30,000 nucleotides of DNA from Mesostigma viride (lineage: Eukaryota; Streptophyta; Mesostigmatophyceae; Mesostigmatales; Mesostigmataceae). Location of the stretch: assembly GCA_009746045.1 (NCBI GenBank), contig RPFO01000812.1, positions 1 to 30,000 on the forward strand. Direction: 5' to 3'. Each line of letters begins with the position of its first letter. Within the stretch, counting starts at the first letter, position 1. A program made the translations under genes and the position numbers. Positions 8,137-20,300 of the stretch are shown in pieces. Under the pieces are notes generated by a model, which saw only the letters and a list, made by a program, of their open reading frames with translations, had not been told where the DNA came from and did not search any database.

Positions 8137-8408
8137 CTAGCTTGAGCGTGCTTGTAAAGTTTTTGCATGGTTTATTAAAATGAGTGGAATATGTATTTAT
8201 TGCATTAAATGTTAATTTTATCATGAATGAAAATGGTCAACATTGCCGAAGTGCCCCTAAATTGCTCAATATTGTGTGCTCAAGAATTCAATGAGGATTG
8301 TCATCATGGAAACCCGCACAAATTCACGATTCCGGGCATGCATGTGAAAGTATCAAGAACAATTTTCAATTAAGAATGGTATCTCATTGTTCCATGAATC
8401 AATATGAC
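8137..8408. other. Unique spacer before the satellite
   Basis: About 270 bp with no repeat structure and no gene I can support, lying between the 30-bp minisatellite and the first 71-bp monomer. Present only on the left side of the composite. Confidence 0.5.
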
Positions 8409-9221
8409 TCCATGTACGTAGACAAGCCATGATGACCCCATGGGAGCCTAAATCCTCATCATTAATACAAAAGCCACCCATGTACGTAGACGGGCCATGA
8501 TGACACCAATGGAGCCTGAATCCTCATCATTTTTTTTCTTTGACATCCATGTACATACGTAGACAGCCATGATGACACCAATGGAGCCTGAATCCTCATC
8601 ATTAATTACATACATGCCATCCATGTACGTAGACAGGCCATGATGACACCATGGGAGCCTGAATCCTCATCATTTACTATTCCTTGACATCCATGTACGT
8701 AGACGGGCCATGATGACACCATGGGAGCCTGAATCCTCATCATTTTGTTTCTTTGACATCCATGTACGTACGTAGGCCAGCCATGAGACACCATGGGAGC
8801 CTGAATCCTCATCATTTACTATTCCTTGACATCCATGTACGTAGACGGGCCATGATGACCCATGGGAGCCTGAATCCTCATCATTTTTTTTTCTTTGACA
8901 TCCATGTACGTAGACGGGCCATGACGACACCATGGGAGCCTGAATCCTCATCATTAATTACATAAATGACATCCATGTACGTAGACGGGCCATGATGACA
9001 CCATGGGAGCCTGAATCCTCATCATTAATTACATAAATGCCATCCATGTACGTAGGCCAGCCATGGAGACACCATGGGAGCCTGAATCCTCCACATTCAT
9101 TACATAAATGCCAACCATGTACGTAGACAAGCCATGATGACACCATGGGAGCCTGAATCCTCATCATTTACTATTCCTTGACATCCATGTACGTAGGCCA
9201 GCCATGATGACACCAATGGAG

Positions 9222-9258
9222 CCTGAATCCTCTTCATTTTTTTATGAGAGGATTCAGG
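9222..9258. repeat. Variant satellite linker forming a hairpin (copy 1)
   Basis: The linker contains an inverted copy of the monomer's own end: CCTGAATCCTCTTCAT, a T run, then ATGAGAGGATTCAGG, giving a stem of about 15 bp. The same variant recurs at 14345-14382 and 17340-17377, and it serves as a marker of higher-order duplication. Confidence 0.85.
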
Positions 9259-11224
9259 TTACATAAATGCCAACCATGTAGGTAGACAAGCCATGATGAC
9301 ACCATGGGAGCCTGAATCCTCATCATTAAATACATAAATGCCATCCATGTACGTAGGCCAGCCATGGAGACACCATGGGAGCCTGAATCCTCCTCATTAA
9401 TTACATAAATGCCAACCATGTACGTAGACGGGCCATGATGACACCATGGGAGCCTGAATCCTCATCATTTTGTTTTCCTTGACATCCATGTACATACGTA
9501 GGCCAGCCATGGAGACACCATGGGAGCCTGAATCCTCATCATTAATTACATACATGCCATCCATGTACGTAGACAAGCCATGATGACCCCATGGGAGCCT
9601 GAATCCTCATCATTTACTATTCCTTGACATCCATGTACGTAGGCCAGCCATGGAGACACCATGGGAGCCTGAATCCTCCTCATTAATTACATAAATGCCA
9701 ACCATGTACGTAGACAAGCCATGATGATACCATGGGAGCCTGAATCCTAATCATTAATTACATACATGCCATCCATGTACGTAGACAAGCCATGATGACC
9801 CCATGGGAGCCTGAATCCTCATCATTTTTTTTTTCTTTGACATCCATGTACGTAGACGGGCCATGATGACACCATGGGAGCCTGAATCCTCATCATTAAT
9901 TACATAAATGACATCCATGTACGTAGACGGGCCATGATGACACCATGGGAGCCTGAATCCTCATCATTAATTACATACTTGCCATTCATGTACGTAGACG
10001 GGCCATGGAGACACCATGGGAGCCTGAATCCTCATCATTTACTATTCCTTGACATCCATGTACGTAGACGGGCCATGATGACACCATGGGAGCCTGAATC
10101 CTCATCATTAATTACATAAATGCCATCCATGTACGTAGACAAGCCATGATGACACCATGGGAGCCTGAATCCTCATCATTATATACAAAAATGCCATCCA
10201 TGTACGTAGACGGGCCATGATGACCCCATGGGAGCCTGAATCCTCCTCATTAATTACATAAATGCCATTCATGTACGTAGGCCAGCCATGATGACACCAT
10301 GGGAGCCTGAATCCTCATCATTAATTACATACTTGCCATTCATGTACGTAGACGGGCCATGGAGACACCATGGGAGCCTGAATCCTCATCATTAATTACA
10401 TACATGCCATCCATGTACGTAGACAAGCCATGATGACCCCATGGGAGCCTGAATCCTCATCATTTTTTTTTTCTTTGACATCCATGTACGTAGACGGGCC
10501 ATGATGACACCATGGGAGCCTGAATCCTCCTCATTAATTACATACTTGCCATTCATGTACGTAGACGGGCCATGGAGACACCATGGGAGCCTGAATCCTC
10601 ATCATTAATTACATAAATGCCATCCATGTACGTAGACAAGCCATGATGACACCATGGGAGCCTGAATCCTCATCATTATATACAAAAATGCCATCCATGT
10701 ACGTAGACGGGCCATGATGACCCCATGGGAGCCTGAATCCTCATCATTAATTACATAAATGCCATTCATGTACGTAGGCCAGCCATGATGACACCATGGG
10801 AGCCTGAATCCTCATCATTAATTACATACTTGCCATTCATGTACGTAGACGGGCCATGGAGACACCATGGGAGCCTGAATCCTCATCATTTACTATTCCT
10901 TGACATCCATGTACGTAGACGGGCCATGATGACACCATGGGAGCCTGAATCCTCATCATTTACTATTCCTTGACATCCATGTACGTAGACGGGCCATGAT
11001 GACACCATGGGAGCCTGAATCCTCCTCATTAATTACATAAATGCCAACCATGTACGTAGACGGGCCATGATGACACCATGGGAGCCTGAATCCTCATCAT
11101 TACTTACATAAAGGCCATCCATGTACGTAGGCCAGCCATGGAGACACCATGGGAGCCTGAATCCTCCTCATTAATTACATACATGCCATCCATGTACGTA
11201 GACAAGCCATGATGACCCCATGGG

Positions 11225-11717
11225 GGCCGGGCCCACTTCAAATGTTCCGAAAAGTGTGACACTTTTTGTCGTTTTTTTGACTTTTTCGACGATCGTCACT
11301 CTGCAGAGTGATTCGTCGTGCGAAATCGTGCGAAATTGTGCGAAATTTGCTGAAATCGTGTGAAATTTGCTGAAATCGTGCGAATTTGTGCGAAATTTGC
11401 TGAAATCGTGCGAAATTTCATGTGAAAAATGTCGACGGTAAAAAAGTTTGATGTGCACAACGTGTGTGAATTCATGCGAAATTTTGTCAAACGTCACTCC
11501 CCAAAACGACCCTTGGTTGAAATCCATGCGAAATCGTGCGAAATCATGCAAAATTGTGCGAAATCGTGCGAAATCGTGCGAAAATGTGTGAAAATTTTGC
11601 GAAAATCACGCGAAAATCACGCGAACTCGTGCAAATTTTTTTTTTTTTTTTGCAAAAATAGCGAAAAAGTGTCACACACTTGGCTTGGACGGCGGAACAT
11701 TTGAAGTGGGCCCGGCC
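11225..11717. mobile_element. Non-autonomous TIR element inserted in the satellite
   Basis: A 493-bp insertion between two copies of TGGG (11221-11224 and 11718-11721), a 4-bp target duplication. The TIRs are perfect over about 25 bp; each begins GGCCGGGCCCAC and continues to a TTCCG at its inner end. Inside the TIRs, a GTGTGACACTTTTTGTCG sequence on the left has a diverged inverted partner, CGAAAAAGTGTCACACAC, on the right. The middle is tandem GCGAAATCGT-type sequence. There is no transposase, so it would depend on a partner elsewhere. Unoccupied monomers with the same flanks are present (13206-13209 and 16200-16203). The 3-4 bp duplication and GGCCGGG terminus do not let me assign a superfamily with confidence. 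Confidence 0.9.
11320..11635. repeat. Degenerate 10-11-bp tandem repeats inside the TIR element
   Basis: Dense repeats of TGCGAAATCG and variants (TGCTGAAATC, TGCGAAATTT, ACGCGAAAAT), in two blocks at about 11320-11425 and 11523-11635, separated by a more complex stretch containing GTCGACGG. The period is mostly 10-11 bp. A poly-T run (11637-11651) follows the second block. It explains the Phe/Arg/His/Ser-rich minus-strand frames here. Confidence 0.85.
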
Positions 11718-14344
11718 TGGGAGCCTGAATCCTCATCATTTTTTTTTTCTTTGACATCCATGTACGTAGACGGGCCATGATGACACCATGGGAGCCTGAA
11801 TCCTCATCATTACTTACATAAAGGCCATCCATGTACGTAGGCCAGCCATGATGACACCATGGGAGCCTGAATCCTAATCATTAATTACATACATGCCATC
11901 CATGTACGTAGACAAGCCATGATGACCCCATGGGAGCCTGAATCCTCATCATTTTTTTTTTCTTTGACATCCATGTACGTAGACGGGCCATGATGACACC
12001 ATGGGAGCCTGAATCCTCATCATTAATTACATAAATGACATCCATGTACGTAGACGGGCCATGATGACACCATGGGAGCCTGAATCCTCATCATTAATTA
12101 CATACTTGCCATTCATGTACGTAGACGGGCCATGGAGACACCATGGGAGCCTGAATCCTCATCATTTACTATTCCTTGACATCCATGTACGTAGACGGGC
12201 CATGATGACCCCATGGGAGCCTGAATCCTCATCATTAATTACATAAATGCCATTCATGTACGTAGGCCAGCCATGATGACACCATGGGAGCCTGAATCCT
12301 CATCATTAATTACATACTTGCCATTCATGTACGTAGACGGGCCATGGAGACACCATGGGAGCCTGAATCCTCATCATTAATTACATACATGCCATCCATG
12401 TACGTAGACAAGCCATGATGACCCCATGGGAGCCTGAATCCTCATCATTTTTTTTTTCTTTGACATCCATGTACGTAGACGGGCCATGATGACACCATGG
12501 GAGCCTGAATCCTCCTCATTAATTACATACTTGCCATTCATGTACGTAGACGGGCCATGGAGACACCATTGGAGCCTGAATCCTCATCATTAATTACATA
12601 AATGCCATCCATGTACGTAGACAAGCCATGATGACACCATGGGAGCCTGAATCCTCATCATTATATACAAAAATGCCATCCATGTACGTAGACGGGCCAT
12701 GATGACCCCATGGGAGCCTGAATCCTCATCATTAATTACATAAATGCCATTCATGTACGTAGGCCAGCCATGATGACACCATGGGAGCCTGAATCCTCAT
12801 CATTAATTACATACTTGCCATTCATGTACGTAGACGGGCCATGGAGACACCATGGGAGCCTGAATCCTCATCATTTACTATTCCTTGACATCCATGTACG
12901 TAGACGGGCCATGATGACACCATGGGAGCCTGAATCCTCATCATTTACTATTCCTTGACATCCATGTACGTAGACGGGCCATGATGACACCATGGGAGCC
13001 TGAATCCTCCTCATTAATTACATAAGTGCCAACCATGTACGTAGACGGGCCATGATGACACCATGGGAGCCTGAATCCTCATCATTACTTACATAAAGGC
13101 CATCCATGTACGTAGGCCAGCCATGGAGACACCATGGGAGCCTGAATCCTCCTCATTAATTACATACATGCCATCCATGTACGTAGACAAGCCATGATGA
13201 CCCCATGGGAGCCTGAATCCTCATCGTTTTTTTTTTCTTTGACATCCATGTACGTAGACGGGCCATGATGACACCATGGGAGCCTGAATCCTCATCATTA
13301 CTTACATAAAGGCCATCCATGTACGTAGGCCAGCCATGATGACACCATGGGAGCCTGAATCCTAATCATTAATTACATACATGCCATCCATGTACGTAGA
13401 CAAGCCATGATGACCCCATGGGAGCCTGAATCCTCATCATTTTTTTTTCTTTGACATCCATGTACGTAGACGGGCCATGATGACACCATGGGAGCCTGAA
13501 TCCTCATCATTAATTACATAAATGACATCCATGTACGTAGACGGGCCATGATGACACCATGGGAGCCTGAATCCTCATCATTAATTACATACTTGCCATT
13601 CATGTACGTAGACGGGCCATGGAGACACCATGGGAGCCTGAATCCTCATCATTTACTATTCCTTGACATCCATGTACGTAGACGGGCCATGATGACACCA
13701 TGGGAGCCTGAATCCTCATCATTAATTACATAAATGCCATCCATGTACGTAGACAAGCCATGATGACACCATGGGAGCCTGAATCCTCATCATTATATAC
13801 AAAAATGCCATCCATGTACGTAGACGGGCCATGATGACCCCATGGGAGCCTGAATCCTCATCATTAATTACATAAATGCCATTCATGTACGTAGGCCAGC
13901 CATGATGACACCATGGGAGCCTGAATCCTCATCATTAATTACATACTTGCCATTCATGTACGTAGACGGGCCATGGAGACACCATGGGAGCCTGAATCCT
14001 CATCATTAATTACATACATGCCATCCATGTACGTAGACAAGCCATGATGACCCCATGGGAGCCTGAATCCTCATCATTTTTTTTTTCTTTGACATCCATG
14101 TACGTAGACGGGCCATGATGACACCATGGGAGCCTGAATCCTCATCATTAATTACATAAATGACATCCATGTACGTAGACGGGCCATGATGACACCATGG
14201 GAGCCTGAATCCTCCTCATTAATTACATAAATGCCAACCATGTACGTAGACAAGCCATGATGACACCATGGGAGCCTGAATCCTCATAATTTACTATTCC
14301 TGGACATCCATGTACGTAGGCCAGCCATGATGACACCAATGGAG

Positions 14345-14382
14345 CCTGAATCCTCTTCATTTTTTTTATGAGAGGATTCAGG
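14345..14382. repeat. Variant satellite linker forming a hairpin (copy 2)
   Basis: The same CCTGAATCCTCTTCAT / ATGAGAGGATTCAGG inverted pair as at 9222, with a longer T run in the loop. It lies 2995 bp before copy 3. Confidence 0.85.
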
Positions 14383-17339
14383 TTACATAAATGCCAACCA
14401 TGTACGTAGACAAGCCATGATGACACCATGGGAGCCTGAATCCTCATCATTTACTATTCCTTGACATCCATGTACGTAGACGGGCCATGATGACACCATG
14501 GGAGCCTGAATCCTCCTCATTAATTACATAAATGCCAACCATGTACGTAGACGGGCCATGATGACACCATGGGAGCCTGAATCCTCATCATTAAAAAAAT
14601 ACATGCCATCCATGTACGTAGACGGGCGATGATGACACCATGGGAGCCTGAATCCTCATCATTAATTACATAAATGCCATCCATGTACGTAGACGGGCCA
14701 TGATGACACCATGGGAGCCTGAATCCTCATCATTAATTACAAAAATGCCATCCATGTACGTACACGGGCAATGATGACACCATGGGAGCCTGAATCCTCA
14801 TTATTAATTACATAAATGCCATCCATGTACGTAGGCCAGCCATGGAGACACCATGGGAGCCTGAATCCTCCTCATTAATGACATAAATGCCAACCATGTA
14901 CGTAGACAAGCCATGATGACACCATGGGAGCCTGAATCCTCATCATTATATACAAAAATGCCATCCATGTACGTAGACGGGCCATGATGACACCATGGGA
15001 GCCTGAATCCTCATCATTATATACAAAAATGCCATCCATGTACGTACACGGGCAATGATGACACCATGGGAGCCTGAATCCTCATCATTAATTACATAAA
15101 TGCCATTCATGTACGTAGGCCAGCCATGGAGACACCATGGGAGCCTGAATCCTCCTCATTAATTACATACATGCCATCCATGTACGTAGACAAGCCATGA
15201 TGACCCCATGGGAGCCTGAATCCTCATCATTTTTTTTTTCTTTGACATCCATGTACGTAGACGGGCCATGATGACACCATGGGAGCCTGAATCCTCATCA
15301 TTAATTACATAAATGACATCCATGTACGTAGACGGGCCATGATGACACCATGGGAGCCTGAATCCTCATCATTAATTACATAAATGCCATCCATGTACGT
15401 AGGCCAGCCATGGAGACACCATGGGAGCCTGAATCCTCCTCATTAATTACATACTTGCCATTCATGTACGTAGACGGGCCATGGAGACACCATGGGAGCC
15501 TGAATCCTCATCATTAATTACATAAATGCCATCCATGTACGTAGGCCAGCCATGATGACACCATGGGAGCCTGAATCCTCATAATTAATTACATACTTGC
15601 CATTCATGTACGTAGACGGACCATGGAGACACCATGGGAGCCTGAATCCTCATCATTTACTATTCCTTGACATCCATGTACGTAGACGGGCCATGATGAC
15701 CCCATGGGAGCCTGAATCCTCATCATTAATTACATAAATGCCATTCATGTACGTAGGCCAGCCATGATGACACCATGGGAGCCTGAATCCTCATCATTAA
15801 TTACATACTTGCCATTCATGTACGTAGACGGGCCATGGAGACACCATGGGAGCCTGAATCCTCATCATTTACTATTCCTTGACATCCATGTACGTAGACG
15901 GGCCATGATGACACCATGGGAGCCTGAATCCTCATCATTTACTATTCCTTGACATCCATGTACGTAGACGGGCCATGATGACACCATGGGAGCCTGAATC
16001 CTCCTCATTAATTACATAAATGCCAACCATGTACGTAGACGGGCCATGATGACACCATGGGAGCCTGAATCCTCATCATTACTTACATAAAGGCCATCCA
16101 TGTACGTAGGCCAGCCATGGAGACACCATGGGAGCCTGAATCCTCCTCATTAATTACATACATGCCATCCATGTACGTAGACAAGCCATGATGACCCCAT
16201 GGGAGCCTGAATCCTCATCATTTTTTTTTTCTTTGACATCCATGTACGTAGACGGGCCATGATGACACCATGGGAGCCTGAATCCTCATCATTACTTACA
16301 TAAAGGCCATCCATGTACGTAGGCCAGCCATGATGACACCATGGGAGCCTGAATCCTAATCATTAATTACATACATGCCATCCATGTACGTAGACAAGCC
16401 ATGATGACCCCATGGGAGCCTGAATCCTCATCATTTTTTTTTTCTTTGACATCCATGTACGTAGACGGGCCATGATGACACCATGGGAGCCTGAATCCTC
16501 ATCATTAATTACATAAATGACATCCATGTACGTAGACGGGCCATGATGACACCATGGGAGCCTGAATCCTCATCATTAATTACATACTTGCCATTCATGT
16601 ACGTAGACGGGCCATGGAGACACCATGGGAGCCTGAATCCTCATCATTTACTATTCCTTGACATCCATGTACGTAGACGGGCCATGATGACACCATGGGA
16701 GCCTGAATCCTCATCATTAATTACATAAATGCCATCCATGTACGTAGACAAGCCATGATGACACCATGGGAGCCTGAATCCTCATCATTATATACAAAAA
16801 TGCCATCCATGTACGTAGACGGGCCATGATGACCCCATGGGAGCCTGAATCCTCATCATTAATTACATAAATGCCATTCATGTACGTAGGCCAGCCATGA
16901 TGACACCATGGGAGCCTGAATCCTCATCATTAATTACATACTTGCCATTCATGTACGTAGACGGGCCATGGAGACACCATGGGAGCCTGAATCCTCATCA
17001 TTAATTACATACATGCCATCCATGTACGTAGACAAGCCATGATGACCCCATGGGAGCCTGAATCCTCATCATTTTTTTTTTCTTTGACATCCATGTACGT
17101 AGACGGGCCATGATGACACCATGGGAGCCTGAATCCTCATCATTAATTACATAAATGACATCCATGTACGTAGACGGGCCATGATGACACCATGGGAGCC
17201 TGAATCCTCCTCATTAATTACATAAATGCCAACCATGTACGTAGACAAGCCATGATGACACCATGGGAGCCTGAATCCTCATAATTTACTATTCCTGGAC
17301 ATCCATGTACGTAGGCCAGCCATGATGACACCAATGGAG

Positions 17340-17377
17340 CCTGAATCCTCTTCATTTTTTTTATGAGAGGATTCAGG
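17340..17377. repeat. Variant satellite linker forming a hairpin (copy 3)
   Basis: Third copy of the hairpin linker. The 2995-bp distance from copy 2 equals the spacing of several other landmarks (12770/15764, 13548/16543, 15228/18223) within a base, so it was carried by block duplication and did not arise independently. Confidence 0.85.
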
Positions 17378-20300
17378 TTACATAATTGCCAACCATGTAC
17401 GTAGACAAGCCATGATGACACCATGGGAGCCTGAATCCTCATCATTTACTATTCCTTGACATCCATGTACGTAGACGGGCCATGATGACACCATGGGAGC
17501 CTGAATCCTCCTCATTAATTACATAAATGCCAACCATGTACGTAGGCCAGCCATGATGACACCATGGGAGCCTGAATCCTCATCATTAAAAAAATACATG
17601 CCATCCATGTACGTAGACGGGCGATGATGACACCATGGGAGCCTGAATCCTCATCATTAATTACATAAATGCCATCCATGTACGTAGACGGGCCATGATG
17701 ACACCATGGGAGCCTGAATCCTCATCATTAATTACAAAAATGCCATCCATGTACGTACACGGGCAATGATGACACCATGGGAGCCTGAATCCTCATCATT
17801 AATTACATAAATGCCATCCATGTACGTAGGCCAGCCATGGAGACACCATGGGAGCCTGAATCCTCCTCATTAATGACATAAATGCCAACCATGTACGTAG
17901 ACAAGCCATGATGACACCATGGGAGCCTGAATCCTCATCATTATATACAAAAATGCCATCCATGTACGTAGACGGGCCATGATGACACCATGGGAGCCTG
18001 AATCCTCATCATTATATACAAAAATGCCATCCATGTACGTACACGGGCAATGATGACACCATGGGAGCCTGAATCCTCATCATTAATTACATAAATGCCA
18101 TTCATGTACGTAGGCCAGCCATGGAGACACCATGGGAGCCTGAATCCTCCTCATTAATTACATACATGCCATCCATGTACGTAGACAAGCCATGATGACC
18201 CCATGGGAGCCTGAATCCTCATCATTTTTTTTTTCTTTGACATCCATGTACGTAGACGGGCCATGATGACACCATGGGAGCCTGAATCCTCATCATTAAT
18301 TACATAAATGACATCCATGTACGTAGACGGGCCATGATGACACCATGGGAGCCTGAATCCTCATCATTAATTACATAAATGCCATCCATGTACGTAGGCC
18401 AGCCATGGAGACACCATGGGAGCCTGAATCCTCCTCATTAATTACATACTTGCCATTCATGTACGTAGACGGGCCATGGAGACACCATGGGAGCCTGAAT
18501 CCTCATCATTAATTACATAAATGCCATCCATGTACGTAGGCCAGCCATGATGACACCATGGGAGCCTGAATCCTCATCATTAATTACATACTTGCCATTC
18601 ATGTACGTAGACGGACCATGGAGACACCATGGGAGCCTGAATCCTCATCATTTACTATTCCTTGACATCCATGTACGTAGACGGGCCATGATGACACCAT
18701 GGGAGCCTGAATCCTCATCATTACTTACATAAAGGCCATCCATGTACGTAGACGGGCCATGATGACACCATGGGAGCCTGAATCCTCATCATTAATTACA
18801 TAAATGCCATCCATGTACGTAGGCCAGCCATGGAGACACCATGGGAGCCTGAATCCTCCTCATTAATTACATACTTGCCATTCATGTACGTAGACGGGCC
18901 ATGGAGACACCATGGGAGCCTGAATCCTCATCATTAATTACATAAATGCCATTCATGTACGTAGGCCAGCCATGATGACACCATGGGAGCCTGAATCCTC
19001 ATCATTAATTACATACTTGCCATTCATGTACGTAGACGGACCATGGAGACACCATGGGAGCCTGAATCCTCATCATTTACTATTCCTTGACATCCATGTA
19101 CGTAGACGGGCCATGATGACACCATGGGAGCCTGAATCCTCATCATTACTTACATAAAGGCCATCCATGTACGTAGACGGGCCATGATGACACCATGGGA
19201 GCCTAAATCCTCCTCATTAATTACATAAATGCCATCCATGTACGTAGGCCAGCCATGGAGACACCATGGGAGCCTGAATCCTCCTCATTAATTACATAAA
19301 TGCCAACCATGTACGTAGACAAGCCATGATGACCCCATGGGAGCCTGAATCCTCATCATTAATTACATAAATGCCAACCATGTACGTAGACGGGCCATGA
19401 TGACACCATGGGAGCCTGAATCCTCATCATTAAAAAAATACATGCCATCCATGTACGTAGACGGGCGATGATGACACCATGGGAGCCTGAATCCTCATCA
19501 TTAATTACATAAATGCCAACCATGTACGTAGGCCAGCCATGATGACACCATGGGAGCCTGAATCCTCATCATTAAAAAAATACATGCCATCCATGTACGT
19601 AGACGGGCGATGATGACACCATGGGAGCCTGAATCCTCATCATTAATTACATAAATGCCATCCATGTACGTAGACGGGCCATGATGACACCATGGGAGCC
19701 TGAATCCTCATCATTAATTACAAAAATGCCATCCATGTACGTACACGGGCAATGATGACACCATGGGAGCCTGAATCCTCATCATTAATTACATAAATGC
19801 CATCCATGTACGTAGGCCAGCCATGGAGACACCATGGGAGCCTGAATCCTCCTCATTAATGACATAAATGCCAACCATGTACGTAGACAAGCCATGATGA
19901 CACCATGGGAGCCTGAATCCTCATCATTATATACAAAAATGCCATCCATGTACGTAGACGGGCCATGATGACACCATGGGAGCCTGAATCCTCATCATTA
20001 TATACAAAAATGCCATCCATGTACGTACACGGGCAATGATGACACCATGGGAGCCTGAATCCTCATCATTAATTACATAAATGCCATTCATGTACGTAGG
20101 CCAGCCATGGAGACACCATGGGAGCCTGAATCCTCCTCATTAATTACATACATGCCATCCATGTACGTAGACAAGCCATGATGACCCCATGGGAGCCTGA
20201 ATCCTCATCATTTTTTTTTTCTTTGACATCCATGTACGTAGACGGGCCATGATGACACCATGGGAGCCTGAATCCTCATCATTAATTACATAAATGACAT

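Noticed and set aside
7617-8145. His/Thr/Ala/Cys-rich repeat protein on either strand
   Set aside because: The 30-bp period keeps frames open on both strands and the spacing slips to 29-31 bp, so no single frame is maintained across the array.
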